From: a virus
IMG/VR virus record: IMGVR_UViG_3300044825_001089
Coordinates: 1-45,313 of that record
Length of the DNA stretch: 45,313 bases
Strand: one strand, 5' to 3'
The notes beneath the pieces are model-generated. The model was not told the DNA's origin, did not search any database, and saw only the letters and a list, made by a program, of their open reading frames with translations. The position numbers and the translations under genes were made by a program. Positions 7,983 through 14,493 of the stretch are shown here, in pieces (the stretch's first letter is position 1; the number at the start of each line of letters is the position of its first letter).

Positions 7983-8270
7983 CTACTTCAACAACTCACT
8001 ACGCAGAATCCTAGTCGAATCCCCGATGATTAGTCGCAGTGCTATCCTACCGCCTTCAACACTCTCCAGATAAACCCCGCCATCGTCAACCCCAAATGAA
8101 TCCCCAATCCGCATCTCATACTGGTAACCATCCAGAGAGATGATGGCTGGCCCCTCGTTAGGGAAGACCTTCTCTACTTTAACTACTCGCTTAGTCTTCT
8201 TCTGCTGGTCGAGCAGTAGAATCTCTTCGCCGGCCTTGCGACTGATAATCAGTCCACCTATACGCACCAT
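7983..8270 (-). CDS. CsrA-like RNA-binding regulator with central insertion
   Basis: A 95-residue protein. It opens MVRIGGLIISRKAGEEILLL, matching the start of CsrA/RsmA (M-L-[IV]-L-[ST]-R-K-x-G-E-x-I-x-I), and ends GGRIALRLIIGDSTRILRSELL, matching the CsrA end (V-x-L-G-[IV]-x-A-P-x-x-x-x-[IV]-x-R-x-E-[IL]). CsrA is usually 55-70 residues, so about 25-30 extra residues lie between these parts. The conserved RNA-contact Arg in the RXE motif corresponds to the R of LRSEL. CsrA binds GGA in ribosome-binding sites, and this arm is full of repeated GGAGATAGGA boxes, which are potential targets. The start lies behind GGAGATAGGAT. Confidence 0.7.
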   Translation of the reverse strand: MVRIGGLIISRKAGEEILLLDQQKKTKRVVKVEKVFPNEGPAIISLDGYQYEMRIGDSFGVDDGGVYLESVEGGRIALRLIIGDSTRILRSELLK

Positions 8271-8281
8271 ATCCTATCTCC

Positions 8282-8740
8282 TTAATTCATACTCTTTGCG
8301 ATAGTAACCAAAAGAACTTCCAGATATTCCAGTGGCCAGCGACCACCGTTGAGCAACTTCAGGCTACTGCTCAGATGGTTTGGAACGATATTCATCAGCA
8401 GTGCATGAACATCGTTCCCACTAGCCACATTATACACAGTTGCTGCAACTTGGTTTCGTTCTTTAGGCAACGATCCAAGATAGTGAGAAAGAATTTCGTC
8501 GGCATTGGAAAACACGGATGAATCCGCAATCTCATCTGGCGATAGCTTATTCCTAAGCTCGCCAACTGCTCCGGTGACATTGTGATGTAAAAATCGTTTC
8601 ATCACTTCATTCAGGATCGCAGCATCAAATGTGCCGTCGATTTGATTGATCTGTAGCCTCATCCTGTCCATGACATCTTGATGTAGACGATCCAGATGGC
8701 GAACAAAGATTGCACTAGCCTCAGTTTCTGGAGAAGTCAT
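8282..8740 (-). CDS. hypothetical protein
   Basis: A 152-residue, mainly helical protein, MTSPETEASAIFVRHLDRLH..., with no motif I recognise. I chose the ATG at 8740, behind GGAGGGAAACGA. It begins inside the end of the small membrane-protein gene (20-nt overlap), so it is coupled to it. The C-terminal part (GRWPLEYLEVLLVTIAKSMN) is hydrophobic. Confidence 0.6.
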   Translation of the reverse strand: MTSPETEASAIFVRHLDRLHQDVMDRMRLQINQIDGTFDAAILNEVMKRFLHHNVTGAVGELRNKLSPDEIADSSVFSNADEILSHYLGSLPKERNQVAATVYNVASGNDVHALLMNIVPNHLSSSLKLLNGGRWPLEYLEVLLVTIAKSMN

Positions 8741-8873
8741 TTCGTTTCCCTCCACTGAGGTGGGTATTGGATTTTAGGATTAAACCTATGAGCCAGTAAA
8801 GCCCAAACATGACCATCCAGAGAGGGATGGCAATGCAGGCCCATCCAGCGAACCAGATTAGATTATCCAGCAT
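8721..8873 (-). CDS. small two-segment membrane protein
   Basis: A 50-residue protein, MLDNLIWFAGWACIAIPLWM.... Residues 4-34 are almost entirely hydrophobic (Trp-rich; VMFGLYWLIGLIL), enough for one long or two short membrane segments, followed by a polar tail ending GGKRNDFSRN. The start overlaps the upstream stop as TGATG behind AAGGGCGAG. It resembles early phage membrane peptides or a small holin/antiholin in size and shape, but its place in the early arm argues against lysis. Confidence 0.6.
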   Translation of the reverse strand: MLDNLIWFAGWACIAIPLWMVMFGLYWLIGLILKSNTHLSGGKRNDFSRN

Positions 8874-9118
8874 CACTCGCCCTTACCGCTGGTATAAGAA
8901 TCAATCAGGAAAACGAGGTACTGCTGGCATTTCTTCAAATCTGTTACCCCGCCTTTTTCCCTGAATCTGAATAGATACTTATATATACAGGCGACACAGT
9001 AGTCCTCAAAACCCTTCTGACCTACCGCCGATTTAATCGCAGTCCAGCACGATACGCCATCGTTACATTTCGGAAGATAATGCGCTGGATTGACTGGATT
9101 GATTGGGTCACTGTTCAT
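8873..9118 (-). CDS. DUF3310 protein
   Basis: An 81-residue protein. It matches DUF3310: N-P-[AS]-H-Y near the start (VNPAHYLPKC), a Trp/Ala helix (SCWTAIKSAVGQKGFEDYCVACIYKYLFRFREKGG) and DLKKCQQYLVFLID. This is a small domain widespread in phages whose molecular role is not established; nucleotide metabolism has been suggested because it occurs fused or next to such genes. The ATG at 9118 follows GGAGTATTCTAG. The end overlaps the membrane-protein start. Confidence 0.8.
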   Translation of the reverse strand: MNSDPINPVNPAHYLPKCNDGVSCWTAIKSAVGQKGFEDYCVACIYKYLFRFREKGGVTDLKKCQQYLVFLIDSYTSGKGE

Positions 9119-9302
9119 CTAGAATACTCCTTATCCTTGATTCCAATTGGGTCTGTTTATCCATGTAGTACAGAGCTTCAGCGAATGCTTCGACCAAAAT
9201 CTTTTTAGATTCGGGACTAAGCTCTTGGTACAGCTTTCCAGCGTCCACAACGGATTTGGAAAATAGCTCAGCCAGCTTGATATCATCATCTACAGTGGGC
9301 AT
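9108..9302 (-). CDS. small helical hypothetical protein
   Basis: A 64-residue, all-helical acidic protein (MPTVDDDIKLAELFSKSVVD..., ending QLESRIRSILDEQ). It starts inside the end of the sigma-like gene (13-nt overlap) behind AAGGGGAATGGA. Its position suggests it is made together with the sigma-like factor; an accessory or antagonist role is possible but has no sequence support. Confidence 0.55.
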   Translation of the reverse strand: MPTVDDDIKLAELFSKSVVDAGKLYQELSPESKKILVEAFAEALYYMDKQTQLESRIRSILDEQ

Positions 9303-9844
9303 TCCATTCCCCTTTCCTCTGCGTACTTACGCATCCTCCTTATAGCACTCCTGTAACACTCAGAAGTGGTTCCAATTGGCTTTCCCATCAGCTTGGATAT
9401 TTCTCTGCGACTCATGCCATCGCACATGAATCCAACCACTGTTCGCTGATATTCTGTTAAGGGCTCCATCAACTTTATTATTACCGATCTCTTGTCACGA
9501 ACGCTGAAGCACTCCTCTATATCTCCAGAAAGTTCACCTTGAATATTGTCTATAATCGTGAAGCTGCACTTCCTATTCCTCCTCTTTATGAAGTGTTTCA
9601 ACTGCTTCCTATGCAAATACATTCCACCGGCAGCATAGGTTGAAAATCTAGTAATTCCAGAATCGAAAGTACGAGCAGACTTCCACAGAGATATCAGCAT
9701 CTCTGATTCATATTCCTCATGGGTCATCCCCCTGAGTTTTCCATATTTATGTGTGAACCAGTAAACTAATTTCATGTTGTCATCTACTAGCTTCCTGACC
9801 AACTCGTCAGAATTTGTTTGCTTTGTGATTGGCGCACTAATCAT
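9290..9844 (-). CDS. phage-encoded sigma-70-like factor
   Basis: A 184-residue protein with sigma-70 domain order. Residues 14-75 (LVRKLVDDNMKLVYWFTHKYGKLRGMTHEEYESEMLISLWKSARTFDSGITRFSTYAAGGMYLHRKQLKHFIKRRNR) correspond to region 2 (N-x-x-L-V, then the W-K-[AS]-x-x-x-F-D and F-[ST]-T-Y-A motifs). Residues 125-178 (MEPLTEYQRTVVGFMCDGMSRREISKLMGKPIGTTSECYRSAIRRMRKYAE) form a region 4 helix-turn-helix. Region 3 is short, as in ECF-type factors. The start lies behind GGAGACAGGA. It probably directs RNA polymerase to phage promoters, for example those of the middle or late genes. Confidence 0.85.
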   Translation of the reverse strand: MISAPITKQTNSDELVRKLVDDNMKLVYWFTHKYGKLRGMTHEEYESEMLISLWKSARTFDSGITRFSTYAAGGMYLHRKQLKHFIKRRNRKCSFTIIDNIQGELSGDIEECFSVRDKRSVIIKLMEPLTEYQRTVVGFMCDGMSRREISKLMGKPIGTTSECYRSAIRRMRKYAEERGMECPL

Positions 9845-9853
9845 TCCTGTCTC

Positions 9854-10015
9854 CTATTTCCGAACTGTTACAGAAACTGCTCCGTCCTCATACTGATAGC
9901 TTGCTGTAACTGAAATCTCTATCGGTCGAGGACGGGGCGTATTCCGCTCATAACACCTACATCCTACGCTCCAGAACGACAACACGAACAGACCGATGAT
10001 TGACATTCTAGGCAT
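9854..10015 (-). CDS. small putative lipoprotein
   Basis: A 53-residue frame, MPRMSIIGLFVLSFWSVGCR.... A hydrophobic segment (residues 4-18) ends in SVGC, an acceptable lipobox with Cys19, then a Pro/Arg stretch (RNTPRPRPIEI) and a beta-like tail. The ATG lies behind AGAGGAGCAACTAAT. It overlaps the end of the upstream gene by 52 nt. Small phage lipoproteins act as outer-membrane spanins, exclusion proteins or receptor blockers. The early-arm location favours superinfection exclusion over lysis, but that is inference. Confidence 0.55.
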   Translation of the reverse strand: MPRMSIIGLFVLSFWSVGCRCYERNTPRPRPIEISVTASYQYEDGAVSVTVRK

Positions 10016-10188
10016 ATTAGTTGCTCCTCTGTCCTAATCCTGAGTTTACCGTTCCTATACTCCACCCACTCTGATTTATCGCCACTATCTCCGATAAACT
10101 TTACGATCCGATCCATCATCTTACAGACACACAGTCCAGAAGTGGCAGCAATACGGTTTAGTCCGGTAATAGTGGTAGAGCGCAGCAT
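9964..10188 (-). CDS. small Cys-rich hypothetical protein
   Basis: A 74-residue protein, MLRSTTITGLNRIAATSGLC.... It has Cys pairs CVC near residue 20 and C-x-x-C...C-x-C-C in the last 15 residues (ICLECQSSVCSCC), suggesting metal binding. The ATG lies behind ACAGGATATTAGCC. The 52-nt overlap with the lipoprotein frame leaves open which is the main product; both have ribosome-binding sites. Confidence 0.45.
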   Translation of the reverse strand: MLRSTTITGLNRIAATSGLCVCKMMDRIVKFIGDSGDKSEWVEYRNGKLRIRTEEQLICLECQSSVCSCCRSGA

Positions 10189-10234
10189 GGCTAATATCCT
10201 GTCTAGAATGTAGGCGGGAACCAGTCAGTCTAGA

Positions 10235-10861
10235 TTATGATGCCGTCTGCTGCAACCTCGCCTTCGTCCTTCGATATGATTCTCTATTGACTATCCTTTC
10301 TTGCAATACACGGCATGAATCACAGTATTTAGAATTTCTGTTGGGATATCTCACAATAAAATCGCTGCAAACAGCGCAACTAGCAACACTACCAGCACGG
10401 CCAAATCCAGTCCGTATAGCAGTAAGTAGTTTTGTATCATTTTTTTTAACTTCACCACCACTAGCGATTCTCTGGATCGTCTCCTTCCATTCCGTTGGAA
10501 AGGCCGAAATAACTGAATCCATCTCATCCCTGTGATCCTCCGACAGATCGGGCATCCGTGAATTAGAGATACTATCCAAAGATGAATCGGATGGAATTGC
10601 CTTATTTCGATTCCTCCATCTATTAACCGTATTCCGACAATCCTTCCACTTAGTCCTAATTAGATTCTTGAGTAAGGTGGCCAGCTGCCCCTTCGACTCA
10701 TCATGCCATACAACGGACTGCATAAGCATAATCAGAATCTCCTGCATCCAGTCATCAGAATCCATTCCTATCGGTCTCTTATATTTTCTATGATAGTAGT
10801 AAGCTAAATTTATATTTCTTTCTACTATCCTCTGCTGCTCCTCTGTTAATGGATCAAACAC
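10235..10861 (-). CDS. sigma-like protein with C-terminal Cys cluster
   Basis: About 208 residues. The N-terminal 70 residues (LTEEQQRIVERNINLAYYYHRKYKRPIGMDSDDWMQEILIMLMQSVVWHDESKGQLATLLKNLIRTKWKD) have the sigma region 2 pattern: N-x-x-L-A-Y, D-x-x-Q-E, and a position like F-x-T-[YL]. No convincing region 4 follows. Instead residues 165-190 (CAVCSDFIVRYPNRNSKYCDSC) form a C-x2-C...C-x2-C ribbon and the tail is basic. The start is probably GTG at 10861 behind AAGGGG, or TTG three bases upstream. It may be an atypical sigma factor or a sigma-derived DNA-binding protein. Confidence 0.65.
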   Translation of the reverse strand: MFDPLTEEQQRIVERNINLAYYYHRKYKRPIGMDSDDWMQEILIMLMQSVVWHDESKGQLATLLKNLIRTKWKDCRNTVNRWRNRNKAIPSDSSLDSISNSRMPDLSEDHRDEMDSVISAFPTEWKETIQRIASGGEVKKNDTKLLTAIRTGFGRAGSVASCAVCSDFIVRYPNRNSKYCDSCRVLQERIVNRESYRRTKARLQQTAS

Positions 10862-10977
10862 CAAAAAGCCCCTTTCGATTCTTTAGGCCCTAGAATCGCT
10901 TATAATTGACTTTCTACTTTTATTGAGCGATTGGCCAAAATTAAAATAATTTCAAGTTAAACGCAATCCTATTGATT

Positions 10978-11586
10978 CTAAATGGCATTCCCGAATGGCA
11001 GTCTAACCAATCCAGAAATATCAACGATCAAACTTATTGAAGATATTCTCAGCTTGTCCGATCTCCATCCTTCAGTCATGCCACTAAAATTGCTATCAAA
11101 ATCAAATAAATTCTGAAAATTCATTGATTTTATAAATTTAATAAAATAAAATTCAACTCTCGATGCAGTTTCTGGAGAACCAACCCATAACTCAATTACC
11201 TTGAATCCTTTCCTTCCGTGATAGGCTAGGCGGGTTTCTGGTTGTCCGGTTATCCCTATTTTTTGGATGTTCAATTTTTCGTTTTCAATTAAATAAACAA
11301 ATCCAGCTATACATCCTTCCTTCAGTGGCCTCTTTTGGACAGTATTTTGTTCATCTTGTTTTTTCCGAGAATACTTAATATGAGAAGAGCATAGTCCAGA
11401 AGACTTGGTAATTGATATTTTATTACATCCCTCGTACTGGCATCCTCCAAGCTTTCTTTTTTTAACTTCGATTATCATAGCCTTCTCCTCTTCCGTTATC
11501 TTTTTTGATAATACGCTTGAATGTTTCAAGCACAAACCGCCCCTGACCATTGGCATTTTCTTTTTGCAGACTTCGCAAAATTTCAT
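10978..11586 (-). CDS. putative GIY-YIG-type endonuclease with Cys/His N-terminus
   Basis: A 202-residue protein. The first 80 residues carry C-x2-C (CEVC), C-x2-H (CLKH), C-x4-C (CQYEGC) and C-x2-H (CSSH) groups, consistent with two small zinc fingers. Residues 95-155 (GFVYLIENEKLNIQKIGITGQPETRLAYHGRKGFKVIELWVGSPETASRVEFYFIKFI) follow the GIY-YIG/T5orf172 pattern: VYLI, K-I-G-I-T, R-L after a short gap, and a later Glu (VEFYF). The zinc-finger plus GIY-YIG layout is typical of free-standing homing endonucleases. The ATG lies behind GGGGGTTAGTTT. AT-rich codon use differs from its neighbours, consistent with mobility. Confidence 0.65.
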   Translation of the reverse strand: MKFCEVCKKKMPMVRGGLCLKHSSVLSKKITEEEKAMIIEVKKRKLGGCQYEGCNKISITKSSGLCSSHIKYSRKKQDEQNTVQKRPLKEGCIAGFVYLIENEKLNIQKIGITGQPETRLAYHGRKGFKVIELWVGSPETASRVEFYFIKFIKSMNFQNLFDFDSNFSGMTEGWRSDKLRISSISLIVDISGLVRLPFGNAI

Positions 11587-11632
11587 AAACTAACCCCCAC
11601 AAAGAGAGAGTCAGTTTAACAGAAATATCAGA

Positions 11633-11866
11633 TCAAAACAATTTACTCCTCTCCCTTAATCCGATGCTCGTTCCATAGACTGATGTTTCCCCAAATTTCG
11701 GAAGCACCTCAATAAAGTAGTCGAAACCCGATTTAACGCAAAATTCATGGGCATTCCGGGCAAGCTGATTGGCCCTCTCTGGGCTTTTGGCTACTACTTG
11801 CTTCTGGATAGTCCTTCCATTGGCCCAATAGCGCAGTAGGACAAGATATGAATCTCCGGGAATCAC
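11633..11866 (-). CDS. hypothetical protein, GTG start
   Basis: A 77-residue protein beginning at GTG 11866 behind AGGAGGTCTAAGCC. It is a mixed alpha/beta small protein (DSYLVLLRYWANGRTIQKQVVAKSPERANQLARNAHEFC...). The pattern of a beta hairpin followed by a helix is common in small phage proteins, but I do not recognise the family. Confidence 0.55.
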   Translation of the reverse strand: MIPGDSYLVLLRYWANGRTIQKQVVAKSPERANQLARNAHEFCVKSGFDYFIEVLPKFGETSVYGTSIGLRERSKLF

Positions 11867-11869
11867 GGC

Positions 11870-12136
11870 TTAGACCTCCTGCCAGATTGCAGATTTAGAG
11901 ATAATTTCATCAAACAATTCAGTAGCTGATGCTTCAGCATGAACCATAGCCGAAATGCAGCAGTGATGATCTGCTTTGGAGTGGCGGGAGTTATGCCCTT
12001 CAATCCAAACCATATGGACATACTTCCCAGTAACTACGCAACGGTAGACAGAGAGCATTATGTCACTGTTTGCGTTTAGGCTAATTGCTGACCAGATTCC
12101 ATTGCCAGATGAATTGGTGTTCCAAGAAATCTTCAT
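11870..12136 (-). CDS. hypothetical protein, first gene of leftward operon
   Basis: An 88-residue protein, MKISWNTNSSGNGIWSAISL..., with a beta-rich first half and a His/Cys patch (HNSRHSKADHHCC). The start is the ATG at 12136 behind GGAGACAGGACG, about 45 nt after the predicted start of transcription from the promoter at 12187-12215. As the first gene of the leftward operon it is probably expressed immediately after infection. The function is unknown; early small phage proteins often act against host systems. Confidence 0.6.
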   Translation of the reverse strand: MKISWNTNSSGNGIWSAISLNANSDIMLSVYRCVVTGKYVHMVWIEGHNSRHSKADHHCCISAMVHAEASATELFDEIISKSAIWQEV

Positions 12137-12186
12137 CGTCCTGTCTCCTCTTTCCGTCACCGAATCATCCCCGATTCGATGATTAA

Positions 12187-12215
12187 GTTCTAACACCATC
12201 ATTCGGCAGAGTCAA
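12187..12215 (-). promoter_or_regulatory. leftward early promoter
   Basis: On the minus strand TTGACT (12210-12215) and TAGAAC (12187-12192) are separated by 17 bp, a good sigma-70-type spacing. The first gene of the leftward block starts about 50 bp downstream. The -35 context GCTTGACTC recurs at 15431-15439. Confidence 0.6.
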
Positions 12216-12251
12216 GCCCAGAACTAAAATATTTTTTCATTGAATTAAAAA

Positions 12252-12272
12252 TACTATTATTAAGTAATAGTA
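12252..12272. promoter_or_regulatory. AT-rich perfect hairpin / operator-like dyad
   Basis: Arms TACTATTA and TAATAGTA are perfectly complementary (8 bp) around a 5-nt loop. It lies upstream of the leftward promoter. A dimeric repressor or activator site is possible. There is no T-run matching a terminator. Confidence 0.45.
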
Positions 12273-12453
12273 GAGTTGGCCTATTTTGGGCCTTATTGCA
12301 GACTGAGATGTAAATTGTCTCAAAGTAAGTCATTGGAAAATAAGGGTTTAGGATAACTAGAGATGCGCGAGGTGGATTTCCCATATATAATAGATTAGTG
12401 ACGCATAATTTAGTGAATTAGATTTAGTGAATGAGCCAGAGCCAGTAGAGCGA

Positions 12454-12481
12454 GTGGGGTGGGTAGGGCCCCATACCCCAC
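12454..12481. repeat. GC-rich inverted repeat 1
   Basis: GTGGGGT pairs with ACCCCAC around a 14-nt loop that itself contains complementary GGG and CCC. The sequence next to it resembles, in reverse orientation, the second GC hairpin at 12550-12580. Confidence 0.55.
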
Positions 12482-12549
12482 GAAGCGATTTACTTATTCT
12501 AGTTAATAAATAAGGTGAGGGGGATTGTAAGGGGGATTTGATTTGATCG

Positions 12550-12580
12550 CTGGGGGTTCGCTTTGGGGCCCCTACCCCAG
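12550..12580. repeat. GC-rich inverted repeat 2
   Basis: CTGGGG pairs with CCCCAG, with an inner perfect GGGGCCCC palindrome (12565-12572). Its reverse complement resembles the first hairpin (both contain a GGGGT, GGG, GCCCC order followed by AAGCGA). Confidence 0.55.
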
Positions 12581-12674
12581 ACTCACCCCCGCTCTTCTTG
12601 TCGATTCACCAGAATTGAGAAGTAAGATCGGTCGCCCTAGGTCGGGCTACCCTCTGGCTCTGGTAAAATTGTCC

Positions 12675-12702
12675 TTGCAATTAAAATATATCTAGCTATA
12701 AT
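12675..12702 (+). promoter_or_regulatory. rightward early promoter
   Basis: TTGCAA (12675-12680) and a perfect TATAAT (12697-12702) are separated by 16 bp, with A/T tracts in the spacer. The first rightward gene starts 70 bp downstream behind GGAGAGTTCC. Confidence 0.75.
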
Positions 12703-12772
12703 GAATCGAGGACTCATCCCATTCGTCGTGAGATGAGCCCTCTAAACACAGTCCTCTTCACTGGAGAGTTCC

Positions 12773-13228
12773 ATGTCTGAATTCGATTCTACACCAATTG
12801 ACCCATATCGCAATCAATTAAATAAGTATCCTTCCTACTCCAGATTGGAGAAGGAGGATTGCGAACTGTACGCTTATTACAGAGATTTATCCAAGGAGCA
12901 GAACGCTGGCGATTACATTGGCATGGTCTGCTACTTTGAAGATTGGATGCGTTACTACTACATGATGGATTTGGTAGAGAGGGGCGTTAGGCTTATCCCT
13001 CTCGTCACTTCTGGATCGTTGGGTAATAGCTCGGATCAGGATAAGGTTTACATCCTTGGATTGGCTAATGAAATACTTTCCAAGGTGTACGATGATCGGG
13101 ACTATTCGGTGTATACTGATGAGATGGTGGATAGGATATTCAAGGAATTGGATCGCCATTTGGGCGAACTCAAAGAGAAGTGGAGAAAGGAAGATGAAGA
13201 AAGAGATAGATCTCTCGGCATCAGATAA
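12773..13228 (+). CDS. hypothetical protein, first gene of rightward operon
   Basis: A 151-residue helical, acidic protein. Residues 12-50 (YRNQLNKYPSYSRLEKEDCELYAYYRDLSKEQNAGDYIGM) loosely follow sigma region 1.2 (Y-L-x-x-I-x-x-x-P-L-L-[TS]-x-E-E-E...A-R/D). The following helices (YFEDWMRYYYMMDLVERGVRLI) could mimic the start of region 2, but the -10 recognition motif is absent. It may be a sigma-derived or polymerase-binding protein. Sure only that it is a real gene: the start has GGAGAG and the promoter is close. Confidence 0.65.
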   Translation: MSEFDSTPIDPYRNQLNKYPSYSRLEKEDCELYAYYRDLSKEQNAGDYIGMVCYFEDWMRYYYMMDLVERGVRLIPLVTSGSLGNSSDQDKVYILGLANEILSKVYDDRDYSVYTDEMVDRIFKELDRHLGELKEKWRKEDEERDRSLGIR

Positions 13229-13361
13229 TGTCCTATTCCTAGCCAAGCTGACCGATAAGGCCCAATCCTACTGCAAGGAAAAGAAAGTAGAATTGAGCCT
13301 AGAGAATGTGATTAAGGCTAGGGATTGGCTAATCAAAAAACAGTTGGAAGCTGTCGAATGA
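13194..13361 (+). CDS. small hypothetical protein
   Basis: A 55-residue charged helical protein, MKKEIDLSASDNVLFLAKLT.... The start at 13194 is behind AAAGGAAG and overlaps the previous gene by 35 nt. It ends in the ATGA overlap with the next gene. The function is unknown. Confidence 0.55.
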   Translation: MKKEIDLSASDNVLFLAKLTDKAQSYCKEKKVELSLENVIKARDWLIKKQLEAVE

Positions 13362-13645
13362 GTATGGTCGAAAAAATCGAGCAACTAGCGGAATTTTCTG
13401 AACAGGATATTCCGCTATTTGCCGATTTCGATGACTGCATTATCGGAGCCATTTATCGGCGTGGAAAGTATTATGCAGTTTATTCACGATCCAAGATGCT
13501 GCGTCAATTGATGAATGATAATGGCTGGGACTACTTCGATTCCTTGGATTGGTTTTGCCATAATATCGAATGCGCCTACGGTGGCCCTCAATCGCCTCTT
13601 ATCCTGATTGACGAGATGCCGGATGGTATCGGGGACTTAATGTGA
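13358..13645 (+). CDS. hypothetical protein
   Basis: A 95-residue protein, MSMVEKIEQLAEFSEQDIPL.... It contains LFADFDDCIIGAIYRRGKYYAVYSRSKMLRQLMNDNGWDYFDSLDWFCHNIECAYGG..., a beta hairpin followed by helices with D-x-x-x-x-x-F-x-x-N-x-x-C-A-Y. I recall a similar 'A..YF..N.. AY.G' pattern in small phage proteins of unknown function. Coupled to both neighbours by 4-nt overlaps. Confidence 0.6.
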   Translation: MSMVEKIEQLAEFSEQDIPLFADFDDCIIGAIYRRGKYYAVYSRSKMLRQLMNDNGWDYFDSLDWFCHNIECAYGGPQSPLILIDEMPDGIGDLM

Positions 13646-14067
13646 CAATCCTAGAAACACTCTCCAAGGCCAATCCAATCTGGTCAATTACAGTCCCGAT
13701 GCCAACCGCAAATAATGCGATGTATCTTCCAGTTGGCGGGAAAGGGAAGGGGCGAAATAGAATCATAATCAGCCCAGAGTATCGACTGTGGAGGGATTCC
13801 CTTAATCTGCTTGAGTGGGACAGTCCTACCATCGAAGGGCGAGTATTTATTGAAATTGAGATTAGGGCTGGCGAAGGCATGACGGACAAGTCAGACCATG
13901 ACGGATTTATAAAGTCTTCGATTGATGCACTCGTCCGTCATGGAGTGTTGTGTGATGATAATCGAAAATATGTTGCCGGTTCGATCACATATTTTGGTCG
14001 CCCAGCTGTAAACTGTTTCCATGAGGGCTTCGCAGAGATTCGAGTTTACCCGGAGAATGTACTGTGA
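13642..14067 (+). CDS. RusA-like Holliday junction resolvase
   Basis: A 141-residue protein, GTG start. It fits RusA-family endonucleases (about 120-140 residues): the N-terminal PMPTANNAMYLPVGGKGKGRNRIIISPEYRLWRD (P-x-x-x-N-x-x-Y...R), then the acidic metal site TDKSDHDGFIKSSIDALVRHGVLCDDNRKYV, with the D-x-D/N-N-x-x-K-x-x-x-D-x-L layout and DD. RusA cuts four-way junctions formed in phage recombination and prepares branched DNA for packaging. It complements the annealing protein of the left arm. Confidence 0.85.
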   Translation: MTILETLSKANPIWSITVPMPTANNAMYLPVGGKGKGRNRIIISPEYRLWRDSLNLLEWDSPTIEGRVFIEIEIRAGEGMTDKSDHDGFIKSSIDALVRHGVLCDDNRKYVAGSITYFGRPAVNCFHEGFAEIRVYPENVL

Positions 14068-14291
14068 CTTATGTAAAGATTTGGAATGAATTGCGGATGC
14101 TGCAAGGGCAGATTTATGTCTTGGAGATCAAGAAGAGGTCTGGCGATATTACTGCGGATCAGCTTGAGACTCTCGTTGATTTGAATCAAGAATATGGAAA
14201 ATGGAACAGGATTGCTATTCTCTGGGACAAGCATGGTGAAGCAGGGTTCGATGAAAACGACAATCCAAGATGGGAACTACTCAATGACTGA
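14064..14291 (+). CDS. hypothetical protein, GTG start
   Basis: A 75-residue acidic helical protein (VTYVKIWNELRMLQGQIYVL...). GTG at 14064 lies behind GGAGAATGTACT and overlaps the resolvase stop by 4 nt. The function is unknown. Confidence 0.55.
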   Translation: MTYVKIWNELRMLQGQIYVLEIKKRSGDITADQLETLVDLNQEYGKWNRIAILWDKHGEAGFDENDNPRWELLND

Positions 14292-14493
14292 GCAGCAGAA
14301 GCAACGGGTGGCTGAGCTTACAGAGTTCATTCATTCCAAGTTGATTGATCCCGATAAATTCCATGTGACTGTGTCGGATTGTCTTCTCCTTCTGGAAAGT
14401 CAATGGGAGGACTATTGCGCTGGATCAGAGCAGGCATTCCAGATTCAGAGGGAGAAGGAGATTTTAGAAACACTTTCCAAGGAGAATGGATAA
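14284..14493 (+). CDS. small hypothetical protein
   Basis: A 69-residue helical protein, MTEQQKQRVAELTEFIHSKL.... The ATG at 14284 overlaps the previous stop by 8 nt. The end is joined to the next gene by TAATG. The function is unknown. Confidence 0.55.
   Translation: MTEQQKQRVAELTEFIHSKLIDPDKFHVTVSDCLLLLESQWEDYCAGSEQAFQIQREKEILETLSKENG

Larger units (their letters stand above)
12137..12772. other. divergent control region
   Basis: A gene-free region between the leftward and rightward operons. It holds a promoter at each end, an AT hairpin (12252-12272) and two GC-rich hairpins (12454-12481, 12550-12580) separated by an AT-rich stretch with TTTACTTATTCTAGTTAAT. I see no credible coding frame. 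It has the properties expected of a control region or replication origin. Confidence 0.6.

Noticed and set aside
12199-12384. 61-codon minus frame upstream of the leftward promoter
   Set aside because: It spans the promoter and AT hairpin, has no ribosome-binding site, and reads as random AT-rich sequence.
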